A stretch of DNA of 64,000 bases from Azoarcus sp. DN11. Lineage in GTDB: Bacteria; Pseudomonadota; Gammaproteobacteria; Burkholderiales; Rhodocyclaceae. The stretch spans positions 1 through 64,000 of the forward strand of contig NZ_CP021731.1 in the NCBI RefSeq assembly GCF_003628555.1, given 5' to 3'. Below the pieces are notes generated by a model. That model did not search any database, was not told where the DNA came from, and was given only the letters and a program-made list of their open reading frames with translations. Shown here piece by piece: positions 37,813-46,200 of the stretch. The number at the start of each line of letters is the position of its first letter. Positions within the stretch are counted from its first letter, which is position 1. Both the position numbers and the translations under genes were made by a program.

Positions 37813-38796
37813 TCAGAACGGCGGATCGCCCGCGACGGCCGCGGCCGCCGGCTCGCGCGCCGGCGCCGGGGCGGCGGCAAAACCGGTCGCGTCGCCGCCC
37901 TTCAGCTCCCCGCCCAGCGCCTCGATCAGCGCCGGCAGCAGGCGCTGCACTTCGCCGGTCATCAGCGCGAAACCGGCGTCGAACAACGCGCGCGCATCCT
38001 CGGCACCCTGCTGGTCGAGGTTCTCCTTGACCACGTCGAGGAAGTCGAGACGCTTGATCTCGAGCTTCTCGGTCAGCACGAAGCTCACGCGGTCATCGAA
38101 AGTCAGCGCCAGCCGCGTCGGCAGCTTGCCCGCGCTGAGGTGGCCGCGCACTTCGTCGCCTTCGAGCGGATGGCGCACGTAGCGCACCGCGGCCTTGTCC
38201 TCGCTCACCGAGCGCAGCTCGCAGTCCTGGTCGATCGTGAAGCCGGCCGGCGCCTCGCCGCCCGCGAGCCAGTCGGCCATCGCGCTGGTCGGCGACAGCT
38301 CGGTGCGCACGAGCGCGAGCGGCAGGGTGTCCAGGGTCTGGCGCAATACCTCCAGAACGTCCTCTGCACGGGCCTGGCTGGGCGCATCAATGCCCAGCCA
38401 CCCCCCGATAGGGTCGACCCAGGCAAAGACCTTCCTGCGCCGCGTAAACGCGCGCGGCAGCAATTCCTGCAAAACCTGCTCGCGCAGATCCTTCATCTGC
38501 TTGCGCCCGGGCTTGTAGCCCTGCTGCTCGGCCAGCGCCTCGGCACGCTCCTCGGCCTCCTGCTTCACGACCGACGAGGGCAGCAGCTTCTGCTCCACGC
38601 CCAGCGCGATCAACCACTGGCCACCGACCTGATGCACGAGGAATTCGTCCCCGGTGGGCGACTGCCAGCCGCGCGTTTCCTGGTCCTGGCTGCCGCAGGG
38701 CTGGAAGCGCTTCTTCGCGAGCTGGTCCTCGAGGGTTTCGGCCGTCATCGTCCAGCCGACGGGAAGGCGATAGATCTGCAGGTTCTTGAACCACAT
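37813..38796 (-). CDS. rdgC: Recombination-associated protein RdgC
   Basis: 327 residues. RdgC is a ring-forming, non-specific DNA-binding protein that limits RecA-driven recombination, found on the nucleoid. Start MWFKNLQIYRL and the family features FQPCGSQDQETRGW, PTGDEFLVHQVGGQWLIAL and LPRAFTRRRKVFAWVDP are present. The C-terminal Ala/Pro tail is longer than in E. coli RdgC. It is preceded by a gap of 87 bp to the SRPBCC gene. Confidence 0.93.
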   Translation of the reverse strand: MWFKNLQIYRLPVGWTMTAETLEDQLAKKRFQPCGSQDQETRGWQSPTGDEFLVHQVGGQWLIALGVEQKLLPSSVVKQEAEERAEALAEQQGYKPGRKQMKDLREQVLQELLPRAFTRRRKVFAWVDPIGGWLGIDAPSQARAEDVLEVLRQTLDTLPLALVRTELSPTSAMADWLAGGEAPAGFTIDQDCELRSVSEDKAAVRYVRHPLEGDEVRGHLSAGKLPTRLALTFDDRVSFVLTEKLEIKRLDFLDVVKENLDQQGAEDARALFDAGFALMTGEVQRLLPALIEALGGELKGGDATGFAAAPAPAREPAAAAVAGDPPF

Positions 38797-38883
38797 GGGG
38801 AATTCTTCCGTGTTGCGGGTTATTTTGGGAAATGCGGGGCGCTGCGGGGGAAAGTCCCGCCACAGGCGGTGCCGGCGCGCGGG

Positions 38884-39354
38884 CTACTGGATGTGGCCTG
38901 ACTCGGCGATCATGCGGATCACGCGCAGCGTATCCACGTCGGACTGGTGGTAGGCCGACTTGACGTATTCGACATAGGCGACGTCGTCGCCGGTGCTCTG
39001 CTCGGTGAGCGTCGTGCGGTAGTGGAAGCGCAGCACCATCGTGTCGACGGCCGGCTCCTCGATGCCGATCGTGAGGCTGCCGCCGGCATGCGTCGCGGTG
39101 CGCTCGGTATCGAAACGCACCCATTCCATCGGCTGCAGCGTCACGCGGTCGCGGATCACCGCGCTGCCGAACCTGAGCTCGCGCACCAGCTCGGTGTCGC
39201 TGCGCGACAGGATCGTGCACGCCTCCAGCCCGGGCAGGAAGGGGCGCGAATCCTCGGCCCGGCACAGCAGGCCGAACCACAGCTCCTCGCGCGACAGCGG
39301 CGCAACGAGGGGGTTATCCGGGTCATTGACGACCAGCAGATGTTCAAAATTCAC
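38884..39354 (-). CDS. SRPBCC/AtaL-like protein (DUF1857 type)
   Basis: 156 residues from a GTG at 39354 with GGAG seven bases upstream; an in-frame TTG at 39378 is less likely. The START-like fold is suggested by FEHLLVVNDP, REELWFGLLCRAED, EWVRFDTER and the C-terminal helix YVEYVKSAYHQSDVDTLRVI. Proteins of this family resemble AtaL; ligand is unknown. It is divergent from rsuA. Confidence 0.65.
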   Translation of the reverse strand: MNFEHLLVVNDPDNPLVAPLSREELWFGLLCRAEDSRPFLPGLEACTILSRSDTELVRELRFGSAVIRDRVTLQPMEWVRFDTERTATHAGGSLTIGIEEPAVDTMVLRFHYRTTLTEQSTGDDVAYVEYVKSAYHQSDVDTLRVIRMIAESGHIQ

Positions 39355-39440
39355 CAACGGGCTCCGTGGACGGGGCAATGCTCAGGGCGACTATGGTACT
39401 CGCCCGATAGCCTCCCGCGCGTTTCGGTTAGCATCCGCCC

Positions 39441-40157
39441 ATGCAGATCGAACGAATACTCCACTCCCAGGGGTTCGGCAGCCGCAAGGAATGCCGCGCC
39501 CTCATCCGTGCCGGCCTGGTCGCGGTCGCAGGCCGGACCGTCGACAATCCCGCCGAAGACTTCGCGCCCGCGGGCCTCGAATTCAGCGTGGACGGCGAAG
39601 CCTGGACCTATCGCGAAAAGGCCTTCCTGATGCTGCACAAGCCCGCCGGGTACGAGTGCTCGCGCCAGCCCCAGTTCCACCCCTCGGTGTTCGCGCTGCT
39701 GCCCGACATGCTGGCGAACCGCGACGTGCAGTGCGTCGGCCGCCTCGACCAGGACACCACCGGCCTGCTGCTGCTCGCCGACGACGGCCAGTTCATCCAC
39801 CGCTGGAGCTCGGGCAAGAAGCGCACGCCCAAGGTGTACGAAGTCACGACCAGCCATCCGGTGGACGACGCCTTGATCGCCGCCTTGCTCAAGGGCGTCG
39901 AACTCGTCGATGAACCGGCACCGATCGCGGCGGCGGCCTGCGTGAAAACGGGGGAGCGGAGTCTACGGCTGACGATCACCGAAGGCAAGTACCACCAGGT
40001 GAAGCGCATGCTGGCCGCGGCCGGCAACCACGTCAAGGCCCTGCACCGCAGCGTCGTCGGCGGACTGGCCCTGCCCGCCGATCTCGCAGCGGGCGAATGG
40101 TGCTGGCTCGACGACGCCGATCTCGACCGCCTCTCCGCCTATCCCGAAGAAGCCTGA
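39441..40157 (+). CDS. rsuA: rRNA pseudouridine synthase, RsuA type
   Basis: 238 residues. An S4-like N-terminal domain (QIERILHSQGFGSRKECRAL) precedes the catalytic domain with HKPAGYECSRQP, the catalytic Asp in GRLDQDTTGLLLL (about 110-122) and the late GKYHQVKRMLAAAGNHVKAL. RsuA modifies U516 of 16S rRNA; assignment to RsuA rather than RluE/RluB rests on length and the RLDxDTTGL context. A short hairpin GGCCCG/CGGGCC follows the stop (40165-40179). Confidence 0.85.
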   Translation: MQIERILHSQGFGSRKECRALIRAGLVAVAGRTVDNPAEDFAPAGLEFSVDGEAWTYREKAFLMLHKPAGYECSRQPQFHPSVFALLPDMLANRDVQCVGRLDQDTTGLLLLADDGQFIHRWSSGKKRTPKVYEVTTSHPVDDALIAALLKGVELVDEPAPIAAAACVKTGERSLRLTITEGKYHQVKRMLAAAGNHVKALHRSVVGGLALPADLAAGEWCWLDDADLDRLSAYPEEA

Positions 40158-40932
40158 ACCACCGGCCCGCACCGGGCCATCCCCTGCACGGGCTGCGTTC
40201 GCGGCCTTGTTTCGAACCGTGCATTCCCTCCTGAAACCCGCTCCCCTCTTCGCCGGGGAGCCTCTCTTCCCGCCGCCCCGCAGGTTGATGCTTTGTTCTT
40301 CTGTTTTTCTTTTAATTTAAAAGATAAAGAAGAAGATAGGCGGCCGATTTCTGTGGATAAGCCCGCAACACCCGCTGTTCGCGCGGGTTTCGGCGTGGTA
40401 GAACCCCGTAGACAAGTGCCCGGTTCACCTGTGCGCCGAATGTGCCCCGATTTGGCGGTCCGGGATTTTCCGGTCCTTGCCCACAAAGTCTCCCTGCCCT
40501 GATCCACGGACTTATCCACGGTAGGGCCGTTTCTGAAGACGGACTGGCGGTGTCTTGCTCCCTGGGGGAACGCCAGCATGCCTGAATCGACGTCGACCTT
40601 CGGACACGTTCTTCGGCTGCCAGATCAATTGCAGGGAAGCGCCGAAGGCGAATCCCGTTCGATGGAAGTGCCCGGGTCAGGTCCGCTGTCGGGGTTCGGG
40701 TTTTGCTTTTTGTATTTGGTTTTAAATTAAAAGATAAAGATATATATAGTGTCGCCTTTTCTGTGGATAAGTCTGCCTTCGCCAGTGCCCGCACGTCATC
40801 CGGCGCGGTAAAAGTCCGTAGACAAGTCCCCGGTTCACCTGTGTGCCGAATGTGTCCCGTTTTTCGCTTTGCTGCAATGCAGGCCTTTTCCCACAAAGCA
40901 TTCCCGCGTTTCTCCCGCACTTGTCCACTGCC
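40158..40932. other. Large intergenic region with duplicated AT-rich DnaA-box module
   Basis: 775 bp between rsuA and earP with no convincing gene. It contains two copies (about 40292-40523 and 40702-40933) of a module spaced exactly 410 bp apart. Each has a TTTAA-rich block with AAAGATAAAGA, then 20 bp on a perfect DnaA box TGTGGATAA (40352-40360; 40762-40770), then CGTAGACAAGT, CCGGTTCACCTGTG and CCCACAAAG at the same internal spacing. A TTATCCACG box lies at 40512-40520, a TTGTCCACT at 40921-40929, and a further perfect box at 40986-40994 inside earP. This looks like a DNA-unwinding/DnaA-binding region, that is an oriC candidate. Confidence 0.7.
40292..40523. repeat. DnaA-box module, copy 1
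   Basis: AT-rich block at about 40296-40337, perfect TGTGGATAA at 40352-40360, near-perfect TTATCCACG at 40512-40520. Aligns base for base with copy 2 at an offset of 410. Confidence 0.8.
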
Positions 40933-40933
40933 A
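40702..40933. repeat. DnaA-box module, copy 2
   Basis: AT-rich block at about 40702-40749 including ATATATATA, perfect TGTGGATAA at 40762-40770, TTGTCCACT at 40921-40929 just before the earP start codon. Same layout as copy 1. Confidence 0.8.
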
Positions 40934-42096
40934 TGAGTATTTCCGAGCTCTCCCCCGCCTTCGACTGGGACATCTTCTGCCGGGTTGTGGATAACTTCGG
41001 GGATATCGGCGTCTGCTGGCGGCTGGCCAAGGCCCTCGCGCACGACCACGGTTGCGCGGTCAGGCTGTGGGTGGACGACTGGGCGACCTTCGCGCGCCTG
41101 TGTCCGGCCGCGCGGGACGCGCGGGACGGGCTGCGCGCGGAGGGCGTCGACGTGCGGCGCTGGTGCGAGCCCTTTCCCCGCGTGCAGCCGGCGCGGGCGG
41201 TCGTCGAGGCCTTCGCGTGCGAGCCGCCCGAGTGCTACGTCGAGGCGATGGCGGCGTGCGCGCCGCGGCCGCAGTGGATCAACCTCGAATACCTGTCGGC
41301 CGAGGACTGGGTCGAAGGCTGCCACGGGCTGATGTCGCCGCATCCGCGCCTGCCGCTGGCGAAGCGCTTCTGCTTTCCCGGCTTCACCGCGCGCACCGGC
41401 GGGCTGCTGCGCGAGCGGGGGCTGATCGCTGCGCGCGAGCGCTTCCAGGCCGATGCCGCGGCGCAACGCGAGTGGTTCGCCGGCTTCGGCCTGCCGGCGG
41501 TGCCCGCGGGCGCGCGGCGCGTGTCGCTGTTCGCGTACGAGCAGCCGGGCTTGCCCGCCTTGCTGCAGTGCTGGGCCGACGCGCCGCAGCCGACCGTGCT
41601 GCTGGTCCCCGAAGGCCGCGTGCTCGGCGACGTGCTGCGCTTCTTCGGCGGCGCGGACGGGCGCCCCGGCGACGTGCTCGCCGCCGGCCGGCTCACGACG
41701 GCGATCCTGCCCTTCCTCGACAGCGCCGACTACGACCGCCTGCTGTGGGCCTGCGATCTCAACTTCGTGCGCGGCGAGGATTCCTTCGTGCGCGCGCAGT
41801 GGGCCGCGCGGCCTTTCGTGTGGCACATCTACGAGCAGGACGAGGCCGTGCATCACGACAAGCTCGAAGCCTTCGTCGCGCGCTTCGTCGCCGGACTGGA
41901 CGGCGAGGCGGCCGCGGCGCTGCGCGCGTTCTGGCAGGCGTGGAACGGCGAGGGCGATGCCGCGGCGGCGTGGCCCGCCTTCGAAGCCGCGTTGCCCGGG
42001 CTCGCGCCGCACGCGCATCGCTGGTCGGACGAACTCGCGCATTTTCAGGATCTTGCGTCGACCCTGATGCAATTTTTGACGCCTGCGGTAAAATAG
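40933..42096 (+). CDS. earP: EF-P arginine rhamnosyltransferase EarP
   Basis: 387 residues. EarP attaches rhamnose from dTDP-rhamnose to Arg32 of EF-P, needed to rescue ribosomes at polyproline. Family features [20 protein letters not shown] (about 11-30), [35 protein letters not shown], and the nucleotide-sugar region [20 protein letters not shown] with [12 protein letters not shown] are all visible. ATG 40933 is chosen over upstream in-frame starts that would run into the DnaA-box repeat. The substrate gene efp follows after 58 bp. A perfect DnaA box lies inside the coding sequence at 40986. Confidence 0.94.
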   Translation: MSISELSPAFDWDIFCRVVDNFGDIGVCWRLAKALAHDHGCAVRLWVDDWATFARLCPAARDARDGLRAEGVDVRRWCEPFPRVQPARAVVEAFACEPPECYVEAMAACAPRPQWINLEYLSAEDWVEGCHGLMSPHPRLPLAKRFCFPGFTARTGGLLRERGLIAARERFQADAAAQREWFAGFGLPAVPAGARRVSLFAYEQPGLPALLQCWADAPQPTVLLVPEGRVLGDVLRFFGGADGRPGDVLAAGRLTTAILPFLDSADYDRLLWACDLNFVRGEDSFVRAQWAARPFVWHIYEQDEAVHHDKLEAFVARFVAGLDGEAAAALRAFWQAWNGEGDAAAAWPAFEAALPGLAPHAHRWSDELAHFQDLASTLMQFLTPAVK

Positions 42097-42154
42097 CGGG
42101 TTTTTAAAATTGTGCGGTCAACCTGTCCGCGCCCGATCTACACCAGGAAACAGC

Positions 42155-42712
42155 ATGAAAACCGCACAGGAACTCCGCTCCGGCAACGTCATCATGGTTG
42201 GCACCGACCCGCTGGTCGTGCAGAAGGCCGAATACAACAAGTCCGGCCGCAACTCCGCGGTCGTGAAGATGAAGCTCAAGAACCTGCTCACCGGCGCGCC
42301 GTCGGAGTCGGTGTACAAGGCCGACGACAAGTTCGAAGTCGTCCAGCTCGACAAGAAGGAAGTGACCTACTCGTACTTCGCCGACCCGATGTACGTGTTC
42401 ATGGACGCCGACTACGAGCAGTACGAAGTCGAAGCCGAGAACATGACCGACGCGCTGAAGTACCTCGAAGACGGCCTCGCCTGCGAAGTCGTGTTCTACA
42501 ACGGCAAGGCGATCTCGGTCGATCTGCCGAACTCGGTGGTGCGCGAAGTGGTCTACACCGAACCCGCCGTGAAGGGCGATACCTCGGGCAAGGTCATGAA
42601 GCCCGCCAAGCTCGCAACCGGCTTCGAACTGCCGGTGCCGGCCTTCGTCGAAATCGGTGACAAGATCGAGATCGACACCCGCACCGACGAGTACAAGAAC
42701 CGCGTGAAGTAA
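42155..42712 (+). CDS. efp: Translation elongation factor P
   Basis: 185 residues; helps the ribosome form bonds at proline stretches. The KOW-like N-terminal domain carries R32 in [17 protein letters not shown], the rhamnosylation site expected for the Arg-type EF-P that pairs with EarP. The remaining OB domains end with the conserved [23 protein letters not shown] 42155 fits the family start [13 protein letters not shown]. It lies directly after earP, and a GC-rich hairpin at 42739-42765 ends the transcript. Confidence 0.97.
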   Translation: MKTAQELRSGNVIMVGTDPLVVQKAEYNKSGRNSAVVKMKLKNLLTGAPSESVYKADDKFEVVQLDKKEVTYSYFADPMYVFMDADYEQYEVEAENMTDALKYLEDGLACEVVFYNGKAISVDLPNSVVREVVYTEPAVKGDTSGKVMKPAKLATGFELPVPAFVEIGDKIEIDTRTDEYKNRVK

Positions 42713-42738
42713 TTCCGCGCGTTCCCGCGTTGCGACCG

Positions 42739-42765
42739 GAAGGGCCCGCCGTGTGCGGGCCCTTC
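42739..42765 (+). terminator. Hairpin downstream of efp
   Basis: GAAGGGCCCGC (42739-42749) and GCGGGCCCTTC (42755-42765) pair over 11 bp with a 5-nt loop. There is no clear T run, so it may be a weaker terminator or a stability element. Confidence 0.6.
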
Positions 42766-42858
42766 GTCATTTCGGGAAGCCTCATTGCGGCATCATGTTC
42801 GCCTTGAACTTTCCGGAGCCGGCGATATCTTGAGAGCACTTGTCCCCGGGAGCCCAAC

Positions 42859-43257
42859 ATGAAGAAGATTCTGCTCGTCGTCCTGATCGCGACCCTGTCC
42901 GCCGGACTCGCCGCCTGCGGCCGCGACAAGCCGGCCGAGAAGGCCGGCACTGCCGCCGGCGAAGCCGTGCAGGCGGCGAAGGAATCCGCCGAAAAGGCGG
43001 GCGAAGCCGCGAAAAAAGCCGGTGAGGCAGCTTCCGCCGCGGCCGAGGCGGTGACCGAGAAAGCGAAGGAAGGCGTCGAGAAGGGCAGGGAGGCCGCGTC
43101 CGAAGCGGGGCAGGTGGTCAAGGAAAAGGCCGCCGAGGCGAAGGAAGCGACCGGCATCGCGGCGCAGAAGGCCCTCGACGCCGCACGCGGCACCGGCGAA
43201 AAACTCAAGGAAGCTGCGGAGAAGGGCAAAGAGGCGATCGAAAAGGAAACCAAGTAA
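42859..43257 (+). CDS. Ala/Lys/Glu-rich lipoprotein
   Basis: 132 residues. The N-terminus MKKILLVVLIATLSAGLAAC carries a lipobox (LAAC) with Cys20 as the lipidation site. The rest is a low-complexity amphipathic helix of repeated KAGEAA/EKAKEG units, resembling LEA-like or Lpp-like stalk proteins. It is probably anchored in the outer or inner membrane and rod-shaped. uvrA starts 3 bp after the stop. Function unknown. Confidence 0.7.
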   Translation: MKKILLVVLIATLSAGLAACGRDKPAEKAGTAAGEAVQAAKESAEKAGEAAKKAGEAASAAAEAVTEKAKEGVEKGREAASEAGQVVKEKAAEAKEATGIAAQKALDAARGTGEKLKEAAEKGKEAIEKETK

Positions 43258-43260
43258 ACG

Positions 43261-46200
43261 ATGTCCGACCGCATCCGCATCTTCGGCGCGCGCCAGAACA
43301 ACCTCAAGAACCTCTCGCTCGACATCGCGCTGAACGAGCTGACGGTCGTCACCGGCGTCTCCGGCTCCGGCAAATCCTCGCTGGTCTTCGACACGCTGTA
43401 CGCGGAAGGCCAGCGCCGTTACGTCGAGACTTTCTCGCCCTACGCGCGGCAGTTCCTCGACCGCATGGACAAACCGCAGGTCGACCGCATCGAAGGCGTC
43501 CCGCCGGCAATCGCGATCGACCAGACCAACCCCGTCCGTACTTCGCGCTCCACGGTCGGCACGATGACCGAGCTGACCGATCACTTCAAGCTGCTGTACG
43601 CCCGCGCCTCGAAACTCTACTGCCGCGGCTGCGGCCAGGAAGTGCGCCGCGACGATCCGGACAGCGTGCACGCGGCGCTCGCCGAACGCTGCGCGGCCGA
43701 CGACCCGCGCCTGGTGCTGACCTTCGCGGTGCCGGTGCCGAAAAACTTCACCGAAGACGAAGTCACGCAGCTGCTGAACCAGCAGGGCTACACCCGCATC
43801 CATTCGCGTGACAGCGGCAACGGCGGCGACGTGCTGAACGTCGTACAGGACCGCTTCCGCTTCTCCAACGCCGAACGCAGCCGCGTCATCGAAGCGGTCG
43901 AAACCGCGATGACGCACGGCCACGGCCGGCTCGCGGTGCGCGCGCAAGGGGAGGGCGGCGAAACCGTCTGGCGCTTCTCGCGCGACCTGCACTGCGCCGA
44001 CTGCGACATCCACTATTCGGACCCCACGCCGGGCCTCTTCTCCTTCAACTCCCCGATCGGCGCCTGCGACACCTGCCGCGGTTTCGGCCGCGTGATCGGC
44101 GTCGATTTTTCGCTGGTGATCCCGGACGAATCGAAGACGCTCGCCGAAGGCGCCGTGAAGCCGTGGCAGACCGCGAGCTATCGCGAATGCCAGGACGATC
44201 TCGCGAAGATGGCGAAGAAATACGGCGTCGCGATGGACGTGCCCTTCCGCGACCTGCCGCCGGAACACCGGCAATGGCTGCTCGAAGGCGATCCCGAGTG
44301 GAAGAGCTGGGAAGCGTCGTGGCCGCGCAAGTGGTACGGCGTGCGTCACTTCTTCGACTGGCTGGAAACGAAAGCCTACAAGATGCACATCCGCGTGCTG
44401 CTGTCCCGCTACCGCAGCTACACGGAATGCCCGGCGTGCAAAGGCGCAAGACTGAAGCCCGAGGCGCTCCTCTGGCGCCTAGGCGAAAAAGCAGCAACCG
44501 AGACGGCGCAAGCCAACGAGAATACCCCGCAGGGAGCCGCCGACGCGGGGGCTTTCGGGGCGAGGCGTCCGCCACGCGTTCAACGAGCACCGGAAGCCCC
44601 CGTGGCGGCGGCGGATCGAAGCCCGCATCTCGCCGCCGAAAAACCCGGATTGGCCATCCACGAACTGATGGCCCACCCGGTTAGCCGCGTGCGCGACTTC
44701 ATCGCCCGCGTCGAACTCCCCTCAGGCCTCGACGAAGCGACTGAACTCCTGCTCGGCGAAATCCGTAGCCGCCTCGACTACCTCGCGAATGTCGGCCTCG
44801 CCTACCTCACGCTCGACCGCCAATCCCGTACCCTCTCCGGCGGCGAAGTCCAGCGCATCAACCTCACGACCGCGCTCGGCACCTCGCTCGTGAACACCCT
44901 CTTCGTCCTCGACGAACCCTCGATCGGCCTGCATCCGCGCGACATCGACCGCATCCTCGCAGTGATGACGAGATTGCGCGACGCCGGCAACACGCTGGTC
45001 GTCGTCGAACACGACCCCCAGCTGATGTCCGCCGCCGACCGCCTGCTCGACATCGGCCCCGGTCCCGGCGAACGCGGCGGCCAGATCGTCGCCTACGCGC
45101 CGCCCGCGCAACTCGCCGCCGACCCGGCTTCGCTCACCGGCGCCTACCTCGCCGGCAAGAAACGTGTCGATGCCGGCCGCAGGCCGCGCCCGGTCGACAA
45201 GGCCGACCCCGTGCTGCGCCTCGTCGGTGCCCGCGAACACAACCTGCGCGAGCTCGACATCGACATTCCGCTCGGCAAGCTGGTGTGCGTCTCCGGCGTC
45301 TCCGGCTCCGGCAAGTCCACGCTGATCCAGGACGTGCTCTACCCCGCGCTCGCCAAACATTTCGGCCACGGCACCGAAGCCCCCGGCGCTTTCGCACGCC
45401 TCGAAGGCCTGGAGCAGATCTCCGGCGTCGTGATGGTCGACCAGTCCGCGATCGGCAAGAGCGCGCGCTCCAATCCGGTCAGCTACGTCGGCGCGTGGGA
45501 CGCGATCCGCGCGCTGTTCGCGGCGCTGCCGGAAGCGAAGACGCGCGGCTACACCCCCGGCACTTTCAGCTTCAACTCCGGCACCGGCCGCTGCCCGACC
45601 TGCACCGGCTCGGGTTTCGAGCACGTCGAGATGCAGTTCCTGTCCGACGTCTACCTGCGCTGCCCCGACTGCGACGGCAAGCGTTATCGCTCCGAAGTGC
45701 TGGAGCTCCAGTGGCGCGACCGGTCGGTGTCGGACGTGCTCGACATGACCGTCTCCGAAGCGCTGGCCTTCTTCGCCGACCAGCCCGCGGTGCAGGCCGC
45801 ACTCGCCCCGCTCGCCGATGTCGGCCTCGAATACCTGAAGCTCGGCCAGCCGGTGCCGACGCTGTCCGGCGGCGAGGCGCAGCGCCTCAAGCTCGCCGGC
45901 CACCTCGCCGAAGCGGCGAAGCTGTCGGGCAAGAAATCCAGGACGAAATCGCAGTCCGGCCGCCTGCTTTTCCTGTTCGACGAACCCACGACGGGACTCC
46001 ACTTCGAGGACGTTGCGACCCTGCTGCGCGCCTTCGAAAAACTGCTCGACGCCGGCCACGCGCTGGTCGTCATCGAACACAACCTCGACGTGCTGCTCGC
46101 CGCCGACTGGTTGATCGACCTCGGGCCCGAAGGCGGCGAGGACGGCGGCGAGCTGGTCGTCGCCGGCACGCCGCATACCGTGATGGGCTGCGCGGCGTCG

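Noticed and set aside
40293..40936. Two similar short frames in the rsuA-earP interval that share SVDK and RRQVPGSPV
   Set aside because: Similarity comes from the duplicated DNA module; conserved positions follow DnaA boxes and AT blocks rather than codons, and neither has a good start or ribosome binding site.
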